Shown: positions 1 to 8,129, counted from the first letter of the stretch. The stretch is 64,000 nucleotides of DNA from Miltoncostaea sp963762825 (GCA_963762825.1 CAVXLZ010000002.1:744001-808000), one strand, 5' to 3'. Made by a program: numbers and translations. Notes: generated from the sequence alone by a model not told the origin.

Positions 1-126
1 GCCGCCGGGCAGCGCCCCCTCGCGGCCGGCGCGGACCAGACCGTGCACCTCGTGGCCCAGGGCGGTGCAGTAGGCGCACAGGTGATGCCCCGCGAATCCG
101 GTGGCCCCGGTGATGAGCACTCGCAC
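1..126 (-). CDS. NAD-dependent epimerase/dehydratase, N-terminal part (cut by window edge)
   Basis: The reverse strand encodes a protein starting VRVLITGATGFAGHHL and continuing in frame to the window edge (42 codons). GATGFAGHH is the glycine-rich NAD(P)-binding turn (GxxGxxG) that opens extended short-chain dehydrogenases acting on nucleotide sugars, such as GDP-mannose dehydratase or UDP-glucose epimerase. The substrate cannot be told from this fragment. The GTG at 126 is preferred because a TAGCCT -10 element lies 8 bases upstream, as at several other leaderless genes in the window; GTG at 120 is an alternative. It diverges from the secreted protein gene at 205. Confidence 0.75.
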   Translation of the reverse strand, partial: MRVLITGATGFAGHHLCAYCTALGHEVHGLVRAGREGALPGG

Positions 127-134
127 GGCCGTTG

Positions 135-140
135 AGGCTA
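135..140 (-). promoter_or_regulatory. -10 element of the epimerase gene
   Basis: TAGCCT on the reverse strand ends 8 bases before the GTG start, so transcription would begin at or next to the start codon (leaderless mRNA). No clear -35 is visible. Confidence 0.4.
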
Positions 141-192
141 CCAAGGGCCCCCGGTGGGGCCCGGGCGCTTGCCGTTGCGCCCGATGGGCGAT

Positions 193-198
193 TACTGT
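193..198 (+). promoter_or_regulatory. -10 element of the 205-657 gene and its operon
   Basis: TACTGT ends 6 bases before GTG 205 and supports that start over the upstream in-frame ATG codons. A leaderless transcript is likely. Confidence 0.35.
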
Positions 199-204
199 CC
201 GCAC

Positions 205-657
205 GTGTCCTTTGCCCGCACAACGGCTGCGGCGCTCCTGCTCGCCCTGGTGCTCGCGCTCGGGAGCGGCGCGGCGCTCGCCGCCACGACGCCCACGGTC
301 ACCGAGAGGATCTTCCTCGACTACACCTTCGACCGGGTGATCAACGGGAGCTACAGCGCGACCGAGCTGCAGGCCGCGCTCGAGGAGGCGCAGGACCAGG
401 GCGCACCCTTCAAGGAGTTCGAGTCGGCCGTGCAGGACGTCTACGACCGCGACTTCCTCGGCATCGCGACCGGGGAGGGGAACGGCCAGACCGCCCAGGC
501 CCGGGACGAGGCCGAGGGCTCGGGCCTGCTCCCCGAGCCGCGCGGGCCGAGCGAGCGCACTCAGCCCCCGTGGCCCTTCCTCGCCATGGCGGTGCTCGGA
601 GCGATGCTCGCCCTGGCCGGCGCGGGCAGCTCGATCTACCGGCGCGTCCACCGGTGA
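205..657 (+). CDS. Secreted or membrane-anchored protein of unknown function
   Basis: About 150 residues. The N-terminus from GTG 205 (VSFARTTAAALLLALVLALG) is a signal peptide or first membrane helix ending near an Ala-rich cleavage region. A charged, partly helical extracytoplasmic part follows (EEAQDQGAPFKEFESAVQDV), then a Pro/Glu-rich linker. The C-terminal helix PWPFLAMAVLGAMLALAGAG ends in basic residues, so the protein probably stays in the membrane with most of its chain outside. Its TGA overlaps the GTG of the MoxR gene, making it the first gene of a five-gene operon. No family was recognised. In-frame ATG codons at 154 and 184 are possible starts but would precede the signal peptide with an unlikely leader. 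Confidence 0.6.
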   Translation: MSFARTTAAALLLALVLALGSGAALAATTPTVTERIFLDYTFDRVINGSYSATELQAALEEAQDQGAPFKEFESAVQDVYDRDFLGIATGEGNGQTAQARDEAEGSGLLPEPRGPSERTQPPWPFLAMAVLGAMLALAGAGSSIYRRVHR

Positions 658-1496
658 GGTTCGAGGGCACCTCCGGATACATCGCGGGCGATGAACTGGC
701 GGCGGCGGTCAACGTGGCCGTCGCACTCGAGCGCCCGCTGCTCATCCGCGGCGAGCCGGGCACCGGCAAGACGCTGCTCGCAGAGGCCGTGGCCGAGGCG
801 CTCGGCATGCCCCTGCTGGTGTGGGGGGTGAAATCGACCACCCGGGCCCAGGACGGTCTCTACGTCTACGACACGGTCCAGCGCCTCTACGACAGCCAGT
901 TCGGCGACGGTGACCCGGCGGAGATCGCCCGCTACATCCGGCTCGGCCGCCTCGGCGAGGCCTTCGCCGCCTCCGAGCGGATTGTGCTGCTGATCGACGA
1001 GGTCGACAAGGCCGACCTCGAGTTCCCCAACGACCTGCTGTGGGAGCTCGATCGCATGAGCTTCCACATCCCGGAGACCGGCCGCACAGTGGCGGCGGCG
1101 CACCGCCCTGTGGTGATCATCACCTCCAACGCCGAGAAGGAGCTGCCGGACGCCTTCCTGCGCCGGTGCGTCTTCCACTACATCGCGTTTCCGGACCCCG
1201 AGCAGATGGCCGAGATCGTGCGGGTGCACCACCCCGACCTCGACGGGGCGTTGATCGCCGCCGCGATGGAGGCCTTCTACGTGTTGAGGTCGTTCGATGG
1301 CCTGCAGAAGCGCCCCACCACAAGCGAGCTGATCGATTGGGTTCAGGCGCTCGTGATCTCGGGGGTCCCAGCCGAGCGGGTGCTCACCGAGATGCCGTTC
1401 CTCGGCGTGGTGCTGAAGACGCCCCTCGACGTGGAGATGGCGCGGCGGCACCTGGCGGTGCGCGGCGCCGACCTCGCCCGGCGGCGCCGGATCTGA
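654..1496 (+). CDS. MoxR/CoxD-type AAA+ ATPase
   Basis: 280 residues from GTG 654, which overlaps the preceding stop. Walker A is GEPGTGKT (residues 33-40), Walker B is LLIDEVDKAD, and there is a sensor-1 stretch (VVIITSNAEKELPDAFLRRC). These are features of MoxR-family AAA+ ATPases, which remodel or activate partner proteins and usually act with a VWA-domain protein. The likely partner is the VWA gene at 3135, here separated from it by two ABC-transporter genes. By family, the nearest described pair is CoxD/CoxE, involved in maturation of carbon monoxide dehydrogenase; no cox structural genes are in this window, so the client is unknown. It is cytoplasmic, and ABC gene 1500 starts 3 bases downstream. 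Confidence 0.85.
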   Translation: MRFEGTSGYIAGDELAAAVNVAVALERPLLIRGEPGTGKTLLAEAVAEALGMPLLVWGVKSTTRAQDGLYVYDTVQRLYDSQFGDGDPAEIARYIRLGRLGEAFAASERIVLLIDEVDKADLEFPNDLLWELDRMSFHIPETGRTVAAAHRPVVIITSNAEKELPDAFLRRCVFHYIAFPDPEQMAEIVRVHHPDLDGALIAAAMEAFYVLRSFDGLQKRPTTSELIDWVQALVISGVPAERVLTEMPFLGVVLKTPLDVEMARRHLAVRGADLARRRRI

Positions 1497-1499
1497 CGC

Positions 1500-2396
1500 A
1501 TGGCGGCGATCGAGATCAGCGGCCTCACGAAGGCCTTCGGCACGGTGCGTGCGGTGAGCGACCTCTCGTTCACGGTCGACGCGGGGCGTGTGACCGGCTT
1601 CCTCGGCCCCAACGGAGCCGGTAAGAGCACCACCCTCCGGATGCTCCTCGGCCTGGTGCGGCCGGGCTCCGGCGAGGCGACCTTCGATGGGCGTCGCTAC
1701 GAGGACCTACCGCATCCGAGCGCCCACGTGGGCGCAGTGCTGGAGGAGGCGAGTTTCCACCCCGGCCGCTCGGGTCGCGACCACCTGCGTGTGCTCGCGG
1801 CCGCCGGCCGCCATCCGGCGACGCGCGTGGACGAGGTGCTGGCGCAGGTGGACCTCACTCCCGCCGCCGGGCGGCGGGTGAAGGGTTACTCGATGGGGAT
1901 GCGCCAGCGCCTCGCCATCGCCGCCGCGCTGCTCGGCGACCCCGATGTGCTCATCCTGGACGAGCCGGCTAACGGGCTCGACCCTCCCGGTATCCGCTGG
2001 ATGCGCGACCTGCTGCGCGCCCAGGCCGCACGGGGACGCGCCGTTCTGGTCTCCAGCCACCTCCTCTCAGAGGTCTCGCAGAGCGTCAACGACTTGGTGG
2101 TGATGTCGCGTGGCGTGCTGCGCGCCAAGGGCCCCCTGTCGGACGTGCTCGGGTCGTCGCAGGACGGCCCGGCCACGCGGGTGCGCGCGGCCGACGAGGG
2201 GGCGCTCTCGGGCGCCCTTCGCGCGGCCGGCATCGCCGCCGCGCCGGAGCCCGGGGGCGGCCTCGTGGCCCGCGGCGCCAGCCCGGCCGAGGTCGGCGCG
2301 GCGGCTCTCGCTGGGGGCGTCGCCCTCACCGAGCTGGTCGCGGTGTCGCGCTCCCTGGAGGAGGCGTTCCTCGATCTGACCGGGTCCGACGAGTGA
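1500..2396 (+). CDS. ABC transporter ATP-binding protein
   Basis: 298 residues. Walker A is GPNGAGKS (36-43), the signature region is YSMGMRQRL in place of LSGGQ, and Walker B is LILDEPANGLDP, followed by the switch histidine (VSSHLL). The first ~220 residues are the nucleotide-binding domain of DrrA/CcmA-type exporters; the C-terminal tail of ~75 residues has the mixed fold typical of these ATPases. It pairs with the permease at 2393, with a 4-base GTGA overlap. The substrate is unknown; family relatives export drugs, lipids or bacteriocins, or move polysaccharides. Its place between MoxR and VWA genes suggests the transporter works in the same process. Confidence 0.88.
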   Translation: MAAIEISGLTKAFGTVRAVSDLSFTVDAGRVTGFLGPNGAGKSTTLRMLLGLVRPGSGEATFDGRRYEDLPHPSAHVGAVLEEASFHPGRSGRDHLRVLAAAGRHPATRVDEVLAQVDLTPAAGRRVKGYSMGMRQRLAIAAALLGDPDVLILDEPANGLDPPGIRWMRDLLRAQAARGRAVLVSSHLLSEVSQSVNDLVVMSRGVLRAKGPLSDVLGSSQDGPATRVRAADEGALSGALRAAGIAAAPEPGGGLVARGASPAEVGAAALAGGVALTELVAVSRSLEEAFLDLTGSDE

Positions 2397-3124
2397 CGAC
2401 CCTCCTCAGGGCGGAGCTCATCAAGCTGCGCACCACGCGCACCTTCCTCGCGCTCGCCGGTGCGGCGATCGCCACCTCCCTGCTGATCGCCATCCTGGTG
2501 GCGTCGCTGAGCGAGCCGACCGCGGACTCCGTGCTCAACGACGTCTTCGCCTCGGACACGAGCGGCATCTTCATCCTGATCCTCGCGATCGTGGGCATCA
2601 CCGGCGAGTGGCGTCACCGCACCATCACCAGCTCGTTGCTGGCCGCGCCCGACCGCATCCGCTTCCTGGCCGCCAAGACCGTGGCCTTCGCGCTCGCCGG
2701 CGCCGTTCTCTCGATCGCGATCGCGATCGGCATCGCCATCGCCGGCCTGGCGATCCTCTCGGCGCGCGGTCTCCCGACGCCCGCCATCGGCGACCTGCTC
2801 TCGCTGGTGGGGCGCAACGCGGGCATTGCGGCCCTGCTCGGCGCGTTCGGGGTGGGCGTCGGCGCGCTCGTGCGCAACCAGCCGGTGGCGATCGTCGGCG
2901 TCTTCGTGGTGGCGCTGATCGTGGAGCCGCTGCTGCTCGGGCTCGTGCCGTCGGTCGGGCGCTTCGGCCCGATCATCGCCCTCCCGAGCGGCATCGCCGA
3001 GGACACCGGCGGCGACACCGAGTTCTTCTCCCCGCTGCCCTCGATCGCGCTGATGCTGGTCTGGATCGGAGCGCTGGCGGCCGCAGGCGCGGCCCTGCTC
3101 CGGCGACGCGATCTGAACGCCTGA
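2393..3124 (+). CDS. ABC-2 type transporter permease
   Basis: 243 residues, starting at a GTG that overlaps the ATPase stop. It begins with a short cytoplasmic helix (LLRAELIKLRTTRT), typical of ABC-2/ABC-3 permeases, followed by about six hydrophobic segments. The motif after TM2 (GEWRHRTITSSLLAAPDRIRFLAAK) is the conserved cytoplasmic coupling region of the YhaP/NatB-like permease group. One copy would form a homodimer with two copies of the 1500-2396 ATPase. The VWA gene begins 10 bases after its stop, behind a G-rich stretch that can serve as ribosome-binding site. Confidence 0.82.
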   Translation: MTTLLRAELIKLRTTRTFLALAGAAIATSLLIAILVASLSEPTADSVLNDVFASDTSGIFILILAIVGITGEWRHRTITSSLLAAPDRIRFLAAKTVAFALAGAVLSIAIAIGIAIAGLAILSARGLPTPAIGDLLSLVGRNAGIAALLGAFGVGVGALVRNQPVAIVGVFVVALIVEPLLLGLVPSVGRFGPIIALPSGIAEDTGGDTEFFSPLPSIALMLVWIGALAAAGAALLRRRDLNA

Positions 3125-3134
3125 GGGGCGGCGG

Positions 3135-4346
3135 GTGTTCGAGGGGCTCTTCTACGGCCTGCGGGCTCGCGGCGTGCCGGTGGCGATGGACGAGTGGCTC
3201 GCCTTGCAGGAGGCGCTCTCCCGCGGGCTCGCCGACTCCAGCCTCTCGCGCTTCTACCTCCTGGCACGGGCGCTGCTGGTTAAGTCGGAGAGCCACTACG
3301 ACGACTACGACCTGGCCTTCGCGGAGTACCTCTCCGGGTTGGAGCAGGCCGACGATGCGATCGCCGACCGCGTCTGGGAGTGGCTCGCCGAGAACCCCGA
3401 CGTTCTGAGGTTGCCTTCGCGGGACCTCCGTGCGCTCGGGGAGGCCATGAGCAGGGTCGACCTCGACGCGCTGCGCGAGCGCCTGGCGGAGCGCCTCGCC
3501 AACCAGACCGAGGCCCACCGGGGGGGCTCGCGGCACATCGGCACCGGCGGCACGTCGCCCTTCGGCCACTCGGGATGGCATCCGGGTGGTATCCGGATCG
3601 GGGGCGAGGGGCGCAACCGCACCGCCGCCCAGATCGCCGGTGAGCGCCGCTTCCGCGAACACCGCTCCGACCAGACCCTCGGAGTGCGCGAGATGGGCGT
3701 GGCGCTGCGGCGACTGCGGCGCCTGACCACCCGACTCGAAGGCCCCGCCACCGAGCTCGACCTCGACGCCACGATCGCCGCCACCGCCGATGGGGGCGGG
3801 GGCCTGCGTCTCGAGTTCCGCCGCCCGCGCCGGAACGCTGTGCGCGTGCTGCTGCTCCTCGACGTGGGCGGCTCGATGGACGAGCACGCCGCGCTCGTCG
3901 ACCGGCTCTTCTCGGCGGTGCACCAGGGTGGGCGCTTCCGCGACCTCACGGTGCGCCACTTCCACAACTGCGTCTACGACCGGATCTACGAGTCGGCCGA
4001 GCTGCTGCCCTCGCGCTCGGAGGCGACGCTCGACCTGCTGGCCCGGATGTCGCCCGACCACAAGCTGGTGGTGGTGGGAGACGCCTGCATGGCGCCGAGC
4101 GAGCTCGCCATGGTCGGCGGGGCGATCGATTACCACCAGCACAACGACGAGCCCGGGTGGGTGTGGCTGGAGCGGCTGGCGATGCGCTTCGGCTCACGCG
4201 CCTGGCTCAACCCGGTGCCCGAGGCCATGTGGGGGCGGGTCCACGGCGCCCGCACGCTGGGAGCGGTGCGGACGCTCTTCCCGATGCACGAGCTGTCGCT
4301 CGACGGTCTGACGGGGGCCGTGGAGGGCCTGATGCAGGCGGCGTGA
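3135..4346 (+). CDS. VWA-domain protein, CoxE-like
   Basis: 403 residues from a GTG. The N-terminal ~110 residues are helical and acidic. A Gly/Arg-rich centre (GGSRHIGTGGTSPFGHSG, later GERRFREHR) leads into a C-terminal von Willebrand A domain. Its metal-binding start reads LLLDVGGSMDEH: the usual DxSxS has Gly in place of the first Ser, as is common in CoxE-like members. Further conserved stretches are KLVVVGDACMAPSEL and the tail MHELSLDGLTGAVEGLM. These proteins are partners of MoxR ATPases. The operon structure (secreted protein, MoxR, ABC ATPase, ABC permease, VWA) suggests the pair acts on the transporter or on an envelope protein, which is an inference. Confidence 0.82.
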   Translation: MFEGLFYGLRARGVPVAMDEWLALQEALSRGLADSSLSRFYLLARALLVKSESHYDDYDLAFAEYLSGLEQADDAIADRVWEWLAENPDVLRLPSRDLRALGEAMSRVDLDALRERLAERLANQTEAHRGGSRHIGTGGTSPFGHSGWHPGGIRIGGEGRNRTAAQIAGERRFREHRSDQTLGVREMGVALRRLRRLTTRLEGPATELDLDATIAATADGGGGLRLEFRRPRRNAVRVLLLLDVGGSMDEHAALVDRLFSAVHQGGRFRDLTVRHFHNCVYDRIYESAELLPSRSEATLDLLARMSPDHKLVVVGDACMAPSELAMVGGAIDYHQHNDEPGWVWLERLAMRFGSRAWLNPVPEAMWGRVHGARTLGAVRTLFPMHELSLDGLTGAVEGLMQAA

Positions 4347-4376
4347 CGCCGGCACGCCGGTGGGTGCGGTAGGGGG

Positions 4377-4382
4377 TAGGAT
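4377..4382 (+). promoter_or_regulatory. -10 element of the malic enzyme gene
   Basis: TAGGAT lies 37 bases upstream of ATG 4420. The leader contains GGAGTGAGG as ribosome-binding site, so this is a conventional leadered transcript. No clear -35. Confidence 0.35.
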
Positions 4383-4419
4383 TCCCCGGCCCGCGTTCCC
4401 GGAGTGAGGTCTTGCGCCC

Positions 4420-5841
4420 ATGTCCCAGTCCAACTACAGCCTGACGATCCGCGCCGACATTCCTGCCGAGGTCGGGATGCTCGGCAAGGCGATGGCGGCC
4501 ATCGGCGACGCCGGCGGCCAGGTGGGCGGGGTGGACATCGTGCGCTCGAGCAAGGACGCGATCACGCGCGACATCACCGTCTATGCGCGCGACGATGCTC
4601 ATGCCGAAGCCATCGGCGCGGCCCTGGGCGCGGTTCCCGGCGTGAGGGTCGACTCGCTCACCGACCGGGTCTTCCTCGCGCACACGGGCGGGAAGATCGG
4701 GATGGAGAACCGCGTGCCGGTCGCCACCCGCGACGACCTCTCGATGGCCTACACGCCGGGCGTGGCGCGGGTCTGCATGGCCATCCACCACGACTTCGAG
4801 CAGGCCTGGGACTACACGATCAAGGGCAACAGCGTCATGGTCGTGAGCGACGGCTCGAGCGTGGTCGGCCAGGGCGACCTCGGCCCGGAGGCGTCGCTGC
4901 CGGCGCTGGAGGCCAAGTGCGCCTACCTGAACACGCTCGCCGAGATCGACGCCTTCCCGCTCCCGATCGACCTGCGCGACGCGGCGGAGATCGCCGAGGT
5001 CGTGGTGCTCACCTCGTCGGTCTTCGCCGGCATCCACCTGGCCGACATCTCGGCGCCGCGCTGCTTCGAGCTCCAGCGCCTGATCGCCGAGCGCCTCGAC
5101 ATCCCCGTCTTCCACGAGGACCAGCAGGGCACGGCGGCGGTGGTGCTCGCCGCCATCACGAACGGCCTCGCGGTGGTGGGCAAGGAGCTCGCAAGCGCCA
5201 CGATCGTCGTGGCGGGCATGGGCCCGGGCGGCCAGGCGGTCGTGCGGCTGCTCGTCGCGGCCGGTGCCGGCAACGTCATCTCGGTGGACACCCAGGGGGC
5301 GATCCACTCCGACCGCACCGACCTCGACGACGAGGGCCACGTCTGGATCGCCGAGCACACCAACGCCGCAGGGCTCACCGGATCGGCGTCGGAGGTCCTC
5401 GCGGGCGCCGACGCCTTCGTGGGCCTCTCGGCCCCGGCGCTCCTCACCGCCTCCGACGTCGCGAAGATGGCCTCCGATCCGGTGGTGCTCGCCCTCGCGA
5501 TGCCCCAACCGGAGATCGGGCCCGACGCCGCGGAGGGGGTCGTCGCCGTCTACGCCACCGGTCGCCCCGAGGTGCCGAACCAGATCAACTCCGGCCTCGC
5601 GAGCCCCGGCATCTGGCGCGGTGCGCTCGACTGCCGGGCCACAGAGATCAACCAGGCGATGACCCTTGCGGCGGCCGGGGCGATCGCGGCGACGGCGGCC
5701 GAGGAGGGTGGGCTCTCGGCGACCAACGTCGTACCCTCGATCTTCAACGCGCGCCTGGTGCCGAACGTGGCCGAGGCCGTCCGCGCCGCCGCAGAGGCCA
5801 CCGGCGTCGCCCGGATCACCGCCGGAGCGCCCCCCTCATAG
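4420..5841 (+). CDS. NAD(P)-dependent malic enzyme with N-terminal ACT domain
   Basis: 473 residues. Residues ~6-80 form an ACT regulatory domain (LTIRADIPAEVGMLGKAMAAIG). The malic-enzyme core follows, with catalytic Tyr111 in YTPGVARVC, catalytic Lys166 in LPALEAKCAYL, metal-site residues around RCFE and HEDQQGTA, and a nucleotide-binding turn GMGPGGQA. It oxidatively decarboxylates malate to pyruvate, linking the TCA cycle to acetyl-CoA; the ACT domain implies control by a small molecule. The substrate loop reads GDLGPEASLPALEAK where most relatives have GDIGPLAGLPVMEGK, so it is a divergent member. It is a single-gene unit with its own ribosome-binding site. Confidence 0.88.
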   Translation: MSQSNYSLTIRADIPAEVGMLGKAMAAIGDAGGQVGGVDIVRSSKDAITRDITVYARDDAHAEAIGAALGAVPGVRVDSLTDRVFLAHTGGKIGMENRVPVATRDDLSMAYTPGVARVCMAIHHDFEQAWDYTIKGNSVMVVSDGSSVVGQGDLGPEASLPALEAKCAYLNTLAEIDAFPLPIDLRDAAEIAEVVVLTSSVFAGIHLADISAPRCFELQRLIAERLDIPVFHEDQQGTAAVVLAAITNGLAVVGKELASATIVVAGMGPGGQAVVRLLVAAGAGNVISVDTQGAIHSDRTDLDDEGHVWIAEHTNAAGLTGSASEVLAGADAFVGLSAPALLTASDVAKMASDPVVLALAMPQPEIGPDAAEGVVAVYATGRPEVPNQINSGLASPGIWRGALDCRATEINQAMTLAAAGAIAATAAEEGGLSATNVVPSIFNARLVPNVAEAVRAAAEATGVARITAGAPPS

Positions 5842-5917
5842 TCCTCACGCGGTCGCGGTGAGCCGGGCGGGCAGGCTCGGCAGCGGGTCGTCGTTGGGGT
5901 CGCCGCCGACGCCTCGG

Positions 5918-6697
5918 CTACCGCAACAGGGTCTTTCGCAGCCGACTGGCGGGGAAGGGGAACAGGGCCACGAGGAGCAGGAGCAGGGCCCCCACGTGCA
6001 CGAGCGTGGAGAGGCCGGCGCCCCCGAGGGTCAGGTCCCGGGTCGCGGCCACGAGGTGGGACAGCGGAAGGCACCAGCCGACGACCTGGGCCCAATCGGG
6101 TAGCCCCGAGAAGGGGAAGAAGACGCCCCCGAACAGGAACATCGGGGTGAGCAGGCCGGTGAAGAGGATGTTGTAGTGCTCGATGCTCGTCACGAGGCTG
6201 GTGTAGGCCATTCCAAGGACCGCGAAGGCGAGCGCGCCGATCGCGAAGACCGGGGGCAGGAGCAGGGCCATCGGCGTGTGCACCAGCCCGAAAGCGACCA
6301 TCACGAGGAGGAACACCAGGCCGTAGATCACCGCGCGGGTCGCCGCCCAGAGGTACTCGCCCACCACGACGTCGGCAAGCGAGAGCGGCGTGGTGACCAC
6401 CGCCTCCACGACCCGACGCACGTGGATGCGCACGAAGGAGTTGTAGGTGGTCTCGATGATCGCCCCGAACATGACGGTCGACGCCGCGACGCCGGGGGCG
6501 ATGAAGTCGATGTAGTCGACCCCCTCCACCGTGGTGAGGTAGGTACCGAGGCCGAGGCCCATGATCGCCAGGTAGGCGATGGCCTCGAGGAAGCGCGGGG
6601 CGAGCGTCGTGAGCAGGGTCTTCCGGCCGACGGTGGCGTTGCGCTGCCACATCCGCAGCGCCCCCTTCGGCGAGAAGGCGAAGGAGGCCGGGCTCAC
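5918..6697 (-). CDS. ABC-2 type transporter permease, NodJ-like
   Basis: 259 residues from a GTG. There are about six membrane helices; the central segment (RIHVRRVVEAVVTTPLSLADVVVGEYLWAATRA) and the FGGVFFPFSGLPDW stretch are typical of NodJ/DrrB-type permeases that export lipid-linked or glycan molecules. No ATP-binding subunit lies next to it, and the ABC ATPase at 1500 already has its own permease, so the partner must be elsewhere or shared. It lies 24 bases downstream of the TPR gene on the same strand and is probably co-transcribed with it. It converges on the malic enzyme gene, leaving a 76-base gap in which I see no strong terminator. Confidence 0.82.
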   Translation of the reverse strand: MSPASFAFSPKGALRMWQRNATVGRKTLLTTLAPRFLEAIAYLAIMGLGLGTYLTTVEGVDYIDFIAPGVAASTVMFGAIIETTYNSFVRIHVRRVVEAVVTTPLSLADVVVGEYLWAATRAVIYGLVFLLVMVAFGLVHTPMALLLPPVFAIGALAFAVLGMAYTSLVTSIEHYNILFTGLLTPMFLFGGVFFPFSGLPDWAQVVGWCLPLSHLVAATRDLTLGGAGLSTLVHVGALLLLLVALFPFPASRLRKTLLR

Positions 6698-6721
6698 CGC
6701 ACCGCCGTGCGGGTCATCCGC

Positions 6722-7066
6722 TCACAGCCGCTCGATGGCGGCCTCGAAGTCGGCGGCCATCCCGGTGTGGCCGAACTTGATGCTCTGGTCGATGCCGGTC
6801 AGATAGGCGTCTGCGGCCTCGTCGGTCCGGCCGAGGGCGGTCAGCGCCTCGCCGAGGCGCCCCCATGCGTTGCCCTCGTCCTCGGCCAGATCGAGGTAGG
6901 CGCGCAGCTCTCCGACCGCATCGTCCCAGCGCTCGGCGCGCAGTAGCTCGTTCGCGTACGCGAAGCGCGCCCGCGCGACCGTCGGCTCCTCGGCCACGAG
7001 CTTGGCGAAGTAGTCAAGTCGGTCCTGCACGAGCCGAAAGGTACACCGACCCCGCCCGGCGATCAT
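6722..7066 (-). CDS. Small TPR-repeat protein
   Basis: 114 residues. ATG 7066 is chosen because AAGGAGG lies 7 bases upstream; the open frame continues further but would run into the nuoA promoter. The sequence has two to three tetratricopeptide units (ARFAYANELLRAERWDDAVGELRAYLDLA, then GNAWGRLGEALTALGRTDEAADAYLTGID). Such repeats form protein-binding superhelices. There is no signal peptide, so it is probably cytoplasmic or bound to the membrane protein encoded downstream (the NodJ-like permease). It diverges from the nuo operon. Its function is unknown. Confidence 0.7.
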   Translation of the reverse strand: MIAGRGRCTFRLVQDRLDYFAKLVAEEPTVARARFAYANELLRAERWDDAVGELRAYLDLAEDEGNAWGRLGEALTALGRTDEAADAYLTGIDQSIKFGHTGMAADFEAAIERL

Positions 7067-7131
7067 GGGCGGACCTCCTTGATCCGGATCGCACCGATCG
7101 TCACATTGATGCGGGTCTGCGGGGCCGTTGC

Positions 7132-7137
7132 TAGCGT
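7132..7137 (+). promoter_or_regulatory. Candidate -10 element of the nuo operon
   Basis: TAGCGT in TTGCTAGCGT lies 51 bases before nuoA. TTGATG at 7106-7111 could be a -35 but the 20-base spacing is too long to be ideal. The 122-base divergent region between the TPR gene and nuoA is the only sizeable gap before this 14-gene unit. Confidence 0.3.
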
Positions 7138-7188
7138 GCAGCCCGAAGCGTCCGCCTCGCATCGCGAAATACGCCTCCGAGAGGCCGA

Positions 7189-7545
7189 GTGCAGCTCTCC
7201 GACTATCTGCCGATCCTGATCTACTTCGCCGGCGGCTTGGCCGTTGCCGGAGCGATCTTCTCGTTGAGCAAGCTCGTTCCGAGCAAGCCGAACCCGGCCA
7301 AGATCCTCCCGTATGAGAGTGGGATCCTGCCATCCACCCCGGTGCGGCAGCGGTTCTCGATCGACTTCTACCTCACCGCGATGCTCTTCATCATCTTCGA
7401 CATCGAGCTCGCCTTTCTCTACCCGGTGGCCGTGACGCTGCGCGACGACGGCCTGGTCGGGCTGGTGGTCCTGCTCGTCTTCGTGTTCACGGTGGTGGAG
7501 GCCCTGGCCTACATCTGGAAGAAGGGGGCGCTCGAATGGCGCTGA
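7189..7545 (+). CDS. nuoA: NADH-quinone oxidoreductase subunit A
   Basis: 118 residues from a GTG preceded by GAGAGG. Three membrane helices. The loop KPNPAKILPYESGILPSTP is the conserved NuoA segment (usual form KxxPYESGxxP, here lacking the common Cys), and IDFYLTAMLFIIFDIELAFLYP is the second hallmark. NuoA sits in the membrane arm of complex I near the quinone channel, contacting NuoJ, K and H. It is the first gene of a 14-gene operon and overlaps nuoB by 10 bases. Confidence 0.95.
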   Translation: MQLSDYLPILIYFAGGLAVAGAIFSLSKLVPSKPNPAKILPYESGILPSTPVRQRFSIDFYLTAMLFIIFDIELAFLYPVAVTLRDDGLVGLVVLLVFVFTVVEALAYIWKKGALEWR

Positions 7546-8129
7546 TCCCGCCGCCCGGGAGCCCGGTCGAACGCGCGCCGCGCACGAACCCGGAGATCGA
7601 CCGCGACCTGCGGGAGGTGCAGGAGGCCGAGTTCGAGAAGAGCCTCCTCACCACCACCTTCGAGAAGGCCCTTCACTGGGCCCAGGCGAGCTCGGTGTGG
7701 CCGGCCACCTTCGGCCTGGCCTGCTGCGCGATCGAGATGATGCACACGGCCACCCCGCGCTATGACATCGCCCGCTTCGGCGCCGAGGTGTTCCGCGCCT
7801 CCCCGCGCCAGGCCGACCTGCTGATCGTCTCGGGGCGGGTCGCCCAGAAGATGGCCCCCGTGCTGCGGCGCATCTACGACCAGATGCTCGAGCCGAAGTG
7901 GGTCATCTCGATGGGCGCCTGCGCCTCGACCGGCGGGGTCTTCAACAACTACGCCCTCGTGCAGGGCGTCGACAAGGTCGTGCCGGTCGACGTCTACGTA
8001 CCCGGCTGCCCCCCGCGCCCGGAGGGCCTGATCGAGGGCATTCTGGTCCTGCAGCGCCTGATCGGTGCGAACGGCCTGCCGAGCTCGTCCGACCTGCGCC
8101 GCGAGATCGCCCCGGTGAGCGCTGGATGA
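7536..8129 (+). CDS. nuoB: NADH-quinone oxidoreductase subunit B
   Basis: 197 residues. It carries the N2 iron-sulfur cluster, the last redox centre before quinone. Ligands visible are the tandem cysteines C63-C64 in LACCAIEMM, the cysteine in SMGACAST, and the one in VPGCPPRPEG. The first ~35 residues are a charged extension before the conserved core begins at EKALHWAQASSVWPATFG. It is peripheral, at the junction with the membrane arm. It overlaps nuoA by 10 bases and nuoC by 4. Confidence 0.96.
   Translation: MALIPPPGSPVERAPRTNPEIDRDLREVQEAEFEKSLLTTTFEKALHWAQASSVWPATFGLACCAIEMMHTATPRYDIARFGAEVFRASPRQADLLIVSGRVAQKMAPVLRRIYDQMLEPKWVISMGACASTGGVFNNYALVQGVDKVVPVDVYVPGCPPRPEGLIEGILVLQRLIGANGLPSSSDLRREIAPVSAG

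Noticed and set aside
132..653. Extended N-terminus for the MoxR ATPase from an earlier start at 132
   Set aside because: The upstream part is Arg/Gly/Pro-rich and overlaps a better frame encoding a signal peptide protein; GTG 654 is coupled to that gene's stop.
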